A stretch of 64,000 nucleotides of DNA. It comes from Chionis minor. Lineage: Eukaryota > Chordata > Aves > Charadriiformes > Chionididae. Location: positions 254,629 through 318,628 of the forward strand of contig VZSF01006871.1 of assembly GCA_013398295.1 (NCBI GenBank). The letters run 5' to 3'. Each line of letters opens with the position of its first letter. The first letter of the stretch is position 1. Under the pieces are notes generated by a model. That model saw only the letters and a list, made by a program, of their open reading frames with translations, was not told the origin of the DNA and searched no databases. Shown one piece after another: positions 1-11,900 of this stretch. Position numbers and translations under genes: made by a program.

Positions 1-2735
1 AGAAAACTGAGAAAAACATGCCTGAAGGATGGATGAAACTGGGATTTGGCAGCTGTCAAGAGGGAAAAAACTGAGGTCACAAGGAAAAGCTGAAAACTTC
101 AACAGACAAAATCAAGTCATAGATACATATATGCCAGTATGCATATAAAATATATTAAATTATTGTAGAATATAAGAGTAAGATAAATTCTACTGTGACA
201 GTTTATTTGTTCATTTCCAGATAGAAAAATATTTTCTCAACTTTGCCAAAGCATACAAACTGTAAGTGCAAACAGACTTTTAAATCACATTAATGTATTA
301 GAAGAACATCTGGTACAAACACTGTCAACCTTCCATGCATTCTTAGATAAGTATTTGTGGTTAGTGTTTCAGCTGCATTGAGCTTTTTCATTATTATTAT
401 TTTCATGAACTATGCTCACAGTTAATAAAAGCTCAGAGAATGTTCTCACAAAACAAATAATCATCTCAGTATAAACTTCTGGCCCCCCCAAAACTGCTTT
501 CTAGTGCTTCTTCACGTTTAACTTCCTGATGTACAGCTGCATTGTGAGCTTTCGTGAAGACAGTAAGCAAGCCGTTTCTATACAAGCTACCCATTACTGC
601 TTAGTCTTGACCAATCCTCTAATCCATTGGCAAAACAAAACTAAAACAGGAAAATAAAATAATGATCTGATTAACAACACTGAGAAGTAAAACCACAAAG
701 TACCTTTGGTAAAAATACCAAGCTACAGCCAATGACCAGTACAAATTGGGCTGGTGCCCACTGTGACACAAAGATCTGGAGGAAGGCAAACCACATATTC
801 CCAGACTGAATAGCCTAGACAGTCCGTGGTACTACCATTAGAAGGAGATAATCAGAGCACTTGTAATACATTATTGAGATCAGCAGCATAGCCTTTACAA
901 TAACTCTGATGTAGCTTAAATACCAATTGCTGACATAGACATAAGGATTGGCAGAGGTTTCTGAATCAATAGAAGAGGCAGACCAAGAAAAATATATTAA
1001 ATGATCAGTTTTTTCTTAATTGTAAGAAAGTCATCCATATTGTGTCTTACAACAGTTTATATCTACTCCTTCCAAGTAGAAACATTGAAGTTTGTGAGTT
1101 TTTTTAAAGAATGTAAAGCCCAAAAGAGGAAAAATTTTTGATTTTGCTAAAAATACTTTGAAAATCCTAATTTCATTCTGCCACTCTTTCTTGGTGTCTA
1201 TCAAACTAAGGTCAGGACATTATCACGGTAAATTTCAAATTTTTACTTTTTGTCCTCATAGCACTGTTGGCATGTTCCTGTAAATTCCCTGCAGAACTGA
1301 AGTGATGCTCCGCTGAGTGATTTGTTGAGCCTGAAGCGTGAATTCCATAGTCTCCATGAACTACCTACACCTTTCCGCTGCCAGCTCCACTCTTAAATGT
1401 CAGTGCACATGAATTCCAACTTGAAATACCCTAAATATTACAGTTCTTGGCCTATTCTAAACTTAGCAAAAACACTGTGCTAAAATACATGATGATTCTT
1501 CAGTGTCCACCAAACTTCATATTGGACTGAAAAGACAATTTAATTGTCCAATTTTTGTCAAGCAAATGACAAAATCTACAGATACACAATATAAGGGTAA
1601 TAACTATTTACTGTTTTAAGATTGCTAAACTTCTGTTCCTCAAACATACAAAACTGATCAACATTTCATCATCATGAAAGTATTATAATTTCAAATAATT
1701 TTTGTTGAATATAAAGCTTAAAAAAATCCCACTTTTGTCCCTTCCTTATTTATTCTGGAAAATATATTCTATTCCTAAAACCTACTGAAGGGCTTTACTT
1801 CGGCCGGTCACCTGAAGAGCTTAAAACCTGACCATACAGAGTCCGAGGAAGTTCTGAAAACCCACCTAAGGAAGCTTTTAATTTTCCATAAAATGGTACA
1901 AAGACAAAACAAAGTGCAATTCCATGACTATTATACTAGGTGTGTTTGTAGATCTAAAGAAATTTCATGAAATTTAAACTGATCAGTTTGCACAACACAA
2001 TAATTTGGACCAATGTATTACACAAGAGGAGCGATGGTAAGAAAGGAATATGCACGTTTTGTGCAACAGAAAAGGTGAGACACTTCATGAACTGTCAGAA
2101 TGGTACTAGCTAGGCAAGAGGTACCATATTAAGAAAAAAGCTTTTTATTCAAATTTTGGCCCACTTTTCTACAATACTTTACTGCCTCTTTTTCATACTT
2201 TTAAATAGTATGTAATATTCTATTCAGTTTGTTATTAATTTGAAAAAAAGAATAGTTCTTCAACTTTGCTGTGCATTTAAACAGTTAAACAGTACCAGGA
2301 ACCTCAACAGTGATTTCATTAAATAAGCATTTTAGAATTGACTTACCTATAAAAAACTTGCTCGCTTTAAGCAAAGAAATTTCAAATACCCTCAGATGTT
2401 CCCAAATTCTGTTTATATTCTAAGCAAATTATGAAAGTGTACGTTCAACATAATTCTTTGTTCTTATAACATACAACAAATGTAGTCTGTTCTTGAGATT
2501 CTCTGCAAAGAATAATTTAACCTGTCTTATGAAAGGTTAAATGAAAGACTGATGCGGGCTGAGATTTCGTTTTGTCCTTAAGTTTTAAAACTTAAAATTA
2601 AAAATGCCCCCCCCCCTTTTTTTTTCTTTACACATTTTCTTTTGCACATTCAGATTGGAGAGAAGGAGACTTTATAACTGTACTCGTTTCAGTAAAATGA
2701 CATACATTTCAAATGAAGTAACAAAGATTCCCTAC
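1..2735 (-). other. DPH6: DPH6 intron, partial (left edge)
   Basis: No DPH6 exon was recognised here. The sequence is AT-rich with a C10-T9 run at 2607-2625. A 102-base segment with splice-like edges (704-805) and a 42-residue open frame (466-594, minus) are discussed under findings. No RidA signature (for example GQIALVP) was seen on the minus strand. Confidence 0.7.
2607..2625. repeat. C10-T9 homopolymer junction
   Basis: Ten C followed directly by nine T. It lies about 110 bases past the donor of the 2736-2910 exon, on the intron side. Confidence 0.9.
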
Positions 2736-2910
2736 CTTGATGGACTGACTGTAAGGTCCTATGCTAGCAGGTGCCCAGTGAGAAATGCTCTGTACATGCA
2801 TGACCAGTTTTTCATCACCTAACACATCATCCATTGCAACGTCATACTTATGTGCAAGGCAGTCAATGCAAAACAGTACTCCATCAGGTAACAGGGTTTC
2901 CACACATACT
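2736..2910 (-). CDS. DPH6: DPH6 exon: end of RidA domain 1 and start of RidA domain 2
   Basis: A 175-base exon (1 + 58 codons), ending in phase 0. It completes the PPAR arginine, then reads [20 protein letters not shown], the last strands of RidA domain 1. A spacer of about 20 residues follows, then [18 protein letters not shown], the hallmark start of a RidA domain (compare APxAIGPYSQA in RIDA). The acceptor is TTGTCTTGTGTTTTCAG and the donor GTAGGG. The rest of domain 2 was not recognised between 1 and 2735, so it probably lies left of the window. Confidence 0.94.
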
Positions 2911-5900
2911 CTGAAAACACAAGACAATTATTTTTTTCAAACAGAAAGTTTTCTTGCACCAAATTTCAGTGTTTATTTTCCATGGGTTTTTCTTCTGGAT
3001 AGTAAGTTACGAAATTTTGTCAGGAACAGAAAACAAAGCTATAGTATCGCAATAACCTGCTAGCATTTACACCCTTATCTCCTCTCCCAATAACGATCAG
3101 CTTCAGACTTCCAGCAAGATAATTTCCTCTACCAAGAAGAAATTAGCATTATAGCCAATGGCTCACTGCCACTTGATTATTTTTAAGATGTGTATCACCT
3201 TATTAAGAATACATGTCTTTTATTAAAAACAAACCTTGACCACACAACCTTGGAAATGCCAGATAAGTTATGCTAAGCAGCATTTAGACTGAGTATATCA
3301 TTGTCATATTTTTACCTCCATGCGTTTTTCACTGAATTTCTTTCCAATGGTTGGACCAGAGGTTCAGGTTTCTAAAAAGCAGCACCTTATTGTTCCTTTA
3401 CATCCTTCTCACATGTTATCATACAATACTGAGCACATTTTTTCTGTTATACTTCAAGTTGCATGACAGACACATACTTGTGACGTGACTGAAAACAAAC
3501 TTTCATTTAAAAATTTCACTTTTGCGTGCTCCAAGGAAGACTGAGTGCCTGGATGGACAGACAGACATGCAGTCTGTTGCATATGGCAAGTGGAAAAGCG
3601 GGGCGGGGGGGGGGGAAGACTCATCATTTGAAAGCCTGAAAAATAATTGAATTTGCAGTCCATGAATAAAAAAATCATTTAGCTTTCAGCAGGAATCCAA
3701 CAAAAAATTACTTGTTCTGTTTACATATCATATAACATAACCTTACAAATATCTTCTCATCTTGCTTATTTCTTCCAAGAAAACTATTTTTCTACCCTCC
3801 TCCCACATGCAAATACAGTATTTTTTCCTCATTACCATCATCATAAGCATGGATGAATGGATTTTCTGCTTGGGCTGGTAAATTTTCAAGACAATTTTGC
3901 AAATTTAGTGCAGATCCACACCCTTGAGTCAGTGCTTCCAGCATATTGCTTGTGAGAACTCCCACAACCAGGTCTCTGTGCATAATGCAATGATGCAGCC
4001 ATGCAAACTGCTGTACAATTTTTCTTCTGGACAAAATGCAACATAAATCTGTTTCTTCCATAAAAATAACCATAACAAGCCATTTTCCTGCAACTTCCTA
4101 ATCTTTCTACCTGTTATTTTAGTGATGGAAGACTATGTGGCTGGCTGTGCAAATGTGGAGGCTTAAAACATGCAGCAGCATGGAAAATGAAAGAAGCTAA
4201 ATCAGGAGAAGGGTATGTGTCATAAAAAGAACTTAAGATACATAGGAGTGAAGATTCATTTTTGTGTAGTTTACAGCTGGGACTAGATCCCTCCTCTTAA
4301 GGCACACACAAGCAACATTCCATCCCTCTGTGATTTAGTAATGCTGGCCTACAATCAGCATCTCAAAGAAGGCTCTTCCTGCTCTCTTTTAGTCTCTTTT
4401 GACACCCAGACAGTGTACGAGAATGTGAATCTATTGTGATTTATATATTACCTTAACAATGTCATTTAACTATTTGTCATACTATACTTAAAATTCACAC
4501 GCATATACTACACTTCCTATTCTGTTACAAGAGTATAAAATATAGTATTTTACATTAGAAAATTTAACTTAAAATTGGTTTTAAAAATAAGACATGAGGT
4601 TTGACCTCATAGTTGACCCTGCTTTGAGCAGGGGATTTGACTAGATGACCTCCACAGGTCCCTTCCAACCTGTATTAACCTGTGATCCATGTTGAATCTT
4701 TCAGGCTATAGGAGTTATACATACTGAGCATATTATCTCAGATGCTTAGGAACATGGATTACTATAGTAAGAAATAAGCCCTTTTGACAAAGGCAATAAA
4801 GAATTTACAAATGGAAAATCAGTTTTAACACACGACTTTTAAAAAAGCAGAACAAAAATTTCATGGGCTAGGTGTTTGTTATCAAATCTCCAATGAAAAA
4901 AATTCCCAAAACACACCCAAATAACACAGGAATCACATACTGCATACCTAGACCATCAAGCTGTTTCATTATGTCAGAGGTAGAATTGGATGCAACGCTG
5001 AATATTCTGTAGAGCAGATATTAAAAAACTATGATTTGGGGATCTATGAATGAAAGTCTTAGCATCAGTGTGTTCAGAACTCTGAAATTTTTATTTATTT
5101 TTTCCACATTTGTATTCTTACTGAATACGTAAGTGCAGCTAAGCTACTCACTAACAATCATTATCTGACAGAAACACAAGACATTAAGAACAGCCTCACT
5201 GGATCAAGCCAAAGATACGTCTAGTCCAGTATTTATCTTCAACCACAGCCAATGCATATAAGCAGGGGAAGAAAAGGAACACACTAAGTATATATTGGTA
5301 CTTCCTCGAAATATCTCCAAGTATCAGAAGACGTGCACCTCCTCAGCTAACAATTTTGCTTTTGTGTTTATCAAAATAAACAGAACAAGGTGAATAAGGT
5401 TTGTCATGAGGACCTGTGGACCTAGAAGGTTCCAAACCTCATCACTTTTACAAAGACTTAATTATCATTGATAGTAAGGCTTCAGTAAGGCTTTCAACAC
5501 TGTCTCCCATAACATACTCATAGAGAAGCTGTTGATGTATGGGCTGGATGAGTAGACAAGTGAGGTGGGTTGAAAACTGGCTGAACGGGCAGAGGGCAGA
5601 CACAAATTCTCTTTGTGGGTGCACAAAGACTCGCAGGTGGCCAGTAACTAGTGGTGTGCCCCAGGAGTCTATACTGGGTCCAATCCTGTTCAACATCTTC
5701 ATTCATAAGCTAGATGATGGGGCACAACGTACCCCTGTCAAGCTTGTAGATGATATAACACTGGGAAGAATGACCAATACACCACGTGTTGCTATCCAGA
5801 TGGACCGCAACAGGCTGGAGAAACACAGAAACCCATGAAATTCAACAAGAAGCTCAAAGTCCTGCACCTGAGGAGGAACAAAACCATGCTCCAGTATATT

Positions 5901-8900
5901 CTGGGGCCAACTGGCTGGAAAGCAGCTTTGCAGAAAACATCCTGGAGATTCCTGGTGGACACCAAGTTGAACAAGAGCCAGCAATGTGCCTTCATGGCAG
6001 AGGGCTAATGATATCCTCGGCTGCATTCAGAGGAGCATTGCCAACAGGTCAAGGGAGGCAAATAAACAAGAAAAGCAAATAAAATCCCACCAATACAGAA
6101 GACTTGCCAGCTCAATCAAGTCACAGAGAAGAAGGGAGACTTGCAAAAAATGTATTTTTCTTCTTTAAGACCATATAGGGGGGTATATATTATATATATA
6201 CACCACATAATATATAGTATATATTGAGGCAAGAATTTCCAGCCCTAGTGTTTTTGAGTTAAGCAACCCTTATGTGATTACTACAACAAGCAGCAAAAGT
6301 TTACTTCTAAGACAGTGAGGTACAAACATTTGGACAAAAGCTTCATAAATATGGTAACAATAATTCAGTATATTACAGTGTATCATAAATATACCACAGC
6401 AATAGTCTAAACCTACCTTGCTGGTGGACACAAATCAAATTCTGTCACATAAACTGAATTTATAACATTGAAATCTTTCATGCTCTTCACATACAGATGA
6501 ACCAAAATAATATCCTTCAGTTTCAATCCCTCTGAAGTAATTTTAGCTGCAGGATAAAAATAATACAGCTGTTAAAGACAGAATACTTTAAATGTGTGGA
6601 GAAAGAGAGCATAGGCATCCTGGTTTTGCTCAGCAAAACCAACTGGTAATAAACCTAACAGTTGCCTAAACATGGCTGAAGGCTTTGCAACATACTAGCT
6701 TTCCCCCTATAATATCCTTTTTTTTTTTTTTCCATCAAACTCTTTCTCATGTTAGTTTTCCAAATATACAGAAACAGAATACAAATAAAATTTATCCACC
6801 CTGAGCAGTGGTGAATTCTTGTCCCAAGAAACCTTATAATGCATTAATACATGTAGATATGTTACAGTCTGAATTCCTTGTATCCGTAAGTTTTATTATC
6901 TTGTATTTTTTTTTTATTTTCAGTCTATGAATGCTAGTAATCTATGAAAGACTTTGAATCACAAAAGTACAGAACTAGAAAGGACAATAACAGGTCCTTT
7001 AGTGCATCACCCTCTTCAAAGAAAAGATCAAATATTTATATGATATTCCAGAGGGATGCGTGTCTAAGCTGTTTTTAAAAACCCTCACTGCAATAATAAT
7101 CTCCGCATAAACAAAGAGTTATAAATGGCAAGACAGACAACAGGAAACAGAAGTAGCCACAGGAGAAATGAAGGAAAGATGAGAGCAGAGGGAAGTTCAA
7201 GCAGACAGTTAAAGAAAAGATACTGGGAAGTCAAGGTCATCTGAATGTGTATGCATACAAGATTCCAGTCATAGCACTTAAGAAGAATGTATTACTCTTA
7301 CATAATCGATACCATAACAAATTATGTGAATCAGCACTGCACTGTGAACCTTTTGTAACTCACGAGCAATAGAAACTAAATGAAGAACAACATCTTCTCT
7401 GAATATAGAGCATACGTAATAACAGAGTCCCATGTGACCTAACTTCAATGAGCTATGTAAAGCTCTTCCCAGTGTAAGTTTGGGGATCTTGTCTTTTAAT
7501 GTTACAGTGTGTACCTGTATATACCTATATATTTGCTTTCCAATGGAGAAATACGAGTATAAAAACAATCTCTGTTGGCTGTCGCATTAGTGAGAAACAA
7601 ATACTTTTTGTGAAAAAAATTTCTATGCTTTTAGAGACAGTTCAGGAGTTGGCACACTTCCATAAAGGTCAGTTTGATCACACCAATACTGAATTTTGCT
7701 CTAAATGTCTCAGCTTTACTTAGTCATACTGCTATTAGTGTTGGCTACCTGAAGAGGGGAATTCTCATTGACCGAAAAGGAATTGTGCGCTGAGTGATAT
7801 AAGAGATTATATAGCAACTAACATAGAACTCCTATAAAGTCAAGATACATCTCCAGAAAGATCAGCTGAGAAATTAGCACACAACAATAATTCTGTCCAG
7901 AAATACAAAAGTATTTGAATACTGCCTGATAGCAATCACTAGGTCAATACCGGCTGCTATGTCATCAGTCAAGGAGGAAACAAGGACATTTTTCAGATTT
8001 CCAGACGGCATTTTAGTCAAGAAGAAAGAGTTTTGGCCTGCAGTTAAAAGTTCTGCAGCATTATATGGAGTACTGCAGAGAAAACAAACAAACCCAAAAA
8101 AAAAACCTAACCCCCCACCCAGGTCTAAATTTAAAATGCATAAGCCAACAAACTAACTCAAATTTGTGGACACACAACAGCAAGTTGAAGGCAAAGAGAT
8201 TTGGATAAATCCGTAATTTCTAGCTTTATGTTAAAAAATTCTTCTTAAAGTAAATAAAAGTACAATCCCCTTTTCCTCTGCTTGAATTAGAGGAATGATG
8301 GGAAATAATTTCTCCCTAACTTATAACCAGAATAAAACTGACCTCCCGAAGCACTGTATCTAGCAGGAAGGCATAGATGATGAACCAGAGTTCTTGACAA
8401 CACATTCTCTTTCACAAGGCAGGACTGTTAAACAGCACATCTACAGGATGTGCAGGGAAACCATATAGCTTTTCTGCTGAATTTCAGGCCTTCAATGTTC
8501 CAAATAACTTATAAAATATGATCAGGTGACAGTCACCCTTACTTAGGCAGAACTGCCTAAAAAAAACTGATCCAAAATACATTGGCCAAAGTACAGCTTA
8601 ATTTTTTTAAATGGGTTATCCAGGATCCTTATGCTGAGAGCCACAAAAGACAGCATCAAAACTGTCTGTAGAAAGTAGCATTTTAGACTAAATTTTCATG
8701 TAATAAAAATCTAGGTAATTCCCTTCACACCTATGGAGCTTTGCCATGGTACAGATGCACCAGAGCAGCTTTATATATAAAGCACTGCAATCTTCATCAT
8801 CTTTCAATGATATCTAAAAAAAATTTAACAAAAGAGCTAAAAAAAAAGTAAATGTAAACAAAACCAGTTCTTGGCTTCACAGGAGAATTACATCCACTTT

Positions 8901-11900
8901 ACAGAACAACCACATGTTTCATAACATCTAGTAATAAATTTCCATTTCTGAATCCTTTTGGCAGCACTTATCCTCTTTACAGATGATTAAATCAGTTAAC
9001 CCAGCAAAGAGAAGGTTAAAAGACCTGTGCTTATTCTATTCTCATAGCAACAAAGACTGAACTGCTGTATAGATAGTAAGTATGAGTTCAGGAAAAGCCT
9101 TCTGCATATTTGCAGATCAGTTAAGTTCTCAGATACAAATTGTTTCCTTTGCCGTGACAGATCCACAATTCATTCAGTCTTCCACACCCACTTCCAGAAA
9201 GAGAAAAACGAAAAGAAATGTGAGAACTGACATTTTCTACCAAGGATCAGAAAATTACTATTTTGCTTGACTATAATACAGCTAATGCAAGTAATTTGCT
9301 GAAAGCAATAGGCTACTGTACTAGTCAGAGACACAATCTTTTCTGACAGATGCTAAGGCAAAAATATATAATGTTTGTACTGGCAGATTTCCATTCAAAT
9401 ATAATGAGAACAAACTAAAACATTACACAACTCTGTTGCTTCAATTTGCAAACTATGCCCAGAAGATTTACACTAAATACTATTGTCTTTTACTACAAGT
9501 TTGAGCACATCCACCTTGCTGATTTCTAAGCAATCAAAAACTAGCTTAAGGACCTTTTACAAAGTATAACTTCTTTGTTTCTGAAAAAAATTCTAGGGTT
9601 TCTTTATTGTCCTATCATCTTATATTCAAACATAATAGTCAGCTGCACATGCAAAAAATAAGATTTTATAGGACAATACTGCACACAAGCTCATGAACAA
9701 GAATATACACCTACCCATTTAGATACTAAAAATTATTTCTACTTTTATCAATGAAAAAAAGCCTGTATAAACATGTTTTATTTAAAATTTGGAATGAAAA
9801 AAATACAAAACAAATGTGAACATTTTGTTTTATATGTCAGTATCTTGTAAGAGGGGGATCATAAGGAACCTGTATTTCATGATTCCCAAGATAGCAATTT
9901 CTCCTTTACATTAAGAGTATAAATGAGATTTACTGCTACTGACCTAATCCTAGATGCCAAAATGTGCAACAGCTTCCTAGAAAACTTAGTTTAAAATTAT
10001 GATAGCTACAAAAGTGCTTTAGCAAGTAGACAGCATCCATAGCATACATGCATACTCACACACACAGTATATATTGCAAGAAAGCTATAAAGCAAGTTAT
10101 AAAGCAAGTAAGCACTGTGGAAATGGTGTTGTTACAGTGATATGGAACACTACTCTGGCTTTCTAGGGTCTTCAAAAGCCAGTCAAATTATGATGTGTTC
10201 AATACTAAAGCCAGCAGTCTTGATATCAATGATTCCACTCAAATGCAAAATGAGATGGCAAACTGACAACCACAACATTTAAAGTTATAAAACCATATGA
10301 GAATAGAGATTCTTACTTAATACCACATTAAAACCAGTATAATTAACAGCAGATAATGGATTAAGTGAATAAAGCACCTTTGAGAGAAGAAAATGCCTCC
10401 CTTGCTGCCTCTTGAGCATTTTTGCCTATTGACGGAAGGAAGCAGGCAGTGATACCTGAAAACCACTGGTAACCACTCAGGGATCTTCCTGAACTTCCAA
10501 ATGTCTTACCTATTGGAAATCAAGAACAACACTATGATTATAACAATGAAAGATTTCAGATTGACCTAGAATATATTTTAAATTGCTTAAGAAGCATTTC
10601 TACAGATTTTTTTTTTTCCCCACAAACTGTAAAAACATCAAAACGTATTTATAGAAAAACAGATATAAAACAAAAACTGAAAAGTAAGTGTGCTGTTAAT
10701 AAAACTTCCAAATGCTACTCGACAAATCCTTCTCCAACACTGCCTTCAGAAAATTTGCCTGCAAGTAGTATTTAGCTGAGAATTTTAGTACTTTCTCTCC
10801 TCCTTTCCATTTTTGCTGACCTTTTACAATTTCTTTACCTGTTTTGATACAGACTTGGCACAAGACATGACACTGTGACATGACATGTTAGAATTTTCAA
10901 AAGTATCTAAGTGACACAGGAACAGATTTTCAAATTTATATGCCAAATTTTAATGGAAGATTGGTGTTTAACCTGGTTCTGATAATCTCAGCAAATGCAT
11001 AACATGTTTAGGCATTTTTTAACACCTCACCAGGCACTTACCCGTATTCAAGAGCCTAAATACCATTCAATATCAAACACTATTACACTATGAAACTTAG
11101 TCTTCAGAAAAGTTTACTAATCTTTGGGTGTAGGGTAACTGATGTCGTGGTACTTCAATGAGGTACCAATCTATGAACTCGGGTTTATCTTGCATTAATA
11201 AACCTCAGGTTTGAGCCAGTGCTAATATCAGGCATATGATTAGTTAATGCAGCACTCCTAAGGCACAGTAACTTGCTAGGCTGCTAAACCGGATTGTGTG
11301 TGTCACCCTGGGGTTGCTTGGGTGGGGACAGACTCATACACTATGTAAGCAAGTTGAACAGTTATGTTTTGTACTTCTTTTTAGAGTTTGCTTTTCTATC
11401 TTCAATTAAAAGCCAGCAGAGTATGGTTACAGGTGTGCTTAGACCTTTGAAATAAAACTCAATCCCTCCACTCAAATAAATTAATACGACCATGGTAACT
11501 TCATTCAGGCAAAGAGAACACATTAACATGTGCTAATAAAATAATAAATAACTAAAATAAACAAAATAATAAAAAAGAATTTAAAAAAATGGATTATGCT
11601 CCTTCTGTAAAATAACTTGAAATGCTTCATTGCTACAGATCTATTGATTTCCATCACAAAAACGCATTGTAGTAGGATTTTTTTTTTTTTTCCCAAAGAG
11701 GTTACTAAAGATCATAACTTTCCAGGAGCGTTCTTATCATAATTAACAGTGTACTCCACCAGGGCATGAAATACTTAATACTACTTTTATAATGAAAGTT
11801 GTGCAAGACTCACTGAAATCCAAATTATGTTTCAAAGACTTCCAGAAGACTGGCTTGTTTTTCTGTGGTTCATCCTCTTCTGACGAAGGGAAAATATCAC

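Larger units (their letters stand above)
2911..6416 (-). other. DPH6: DPH6 intron with CR1 relics
   Basis: A 3506-base intron. It contains a G-rich run (3600-3615) and three plus- or unclear-strand CR1-type relics at 4608-4690, 5185-5370 and 5470-6060. Open frames at 3792-4083 (minus) look like chance, because the flanking exons join in phase without them. An AT-rich near-palindrome lies at 6180-6226. Confidence 0.85.

Noticed and set aside
1240..1370. Minus-strand open stretch reading QAQQITQRSITSVLQGIYRN, considered as the missing RidA domain 2 helix
   Set aside because: The resemblance to a RidA helix is weak. There is no good donor after it, and upstream residues lack the GQIALVP strand.
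3792..4083. Minus-strand frame containing [20 protein letters not shown], at first considered a DPH6 exon
   Set aside because: The exons 6417-6546 and 2736-2910 join directly in phase to give [14 protein letters not shown], the expected RidA continuity. This frame lies between them, has no convincing acceptor and no RidA similarity.
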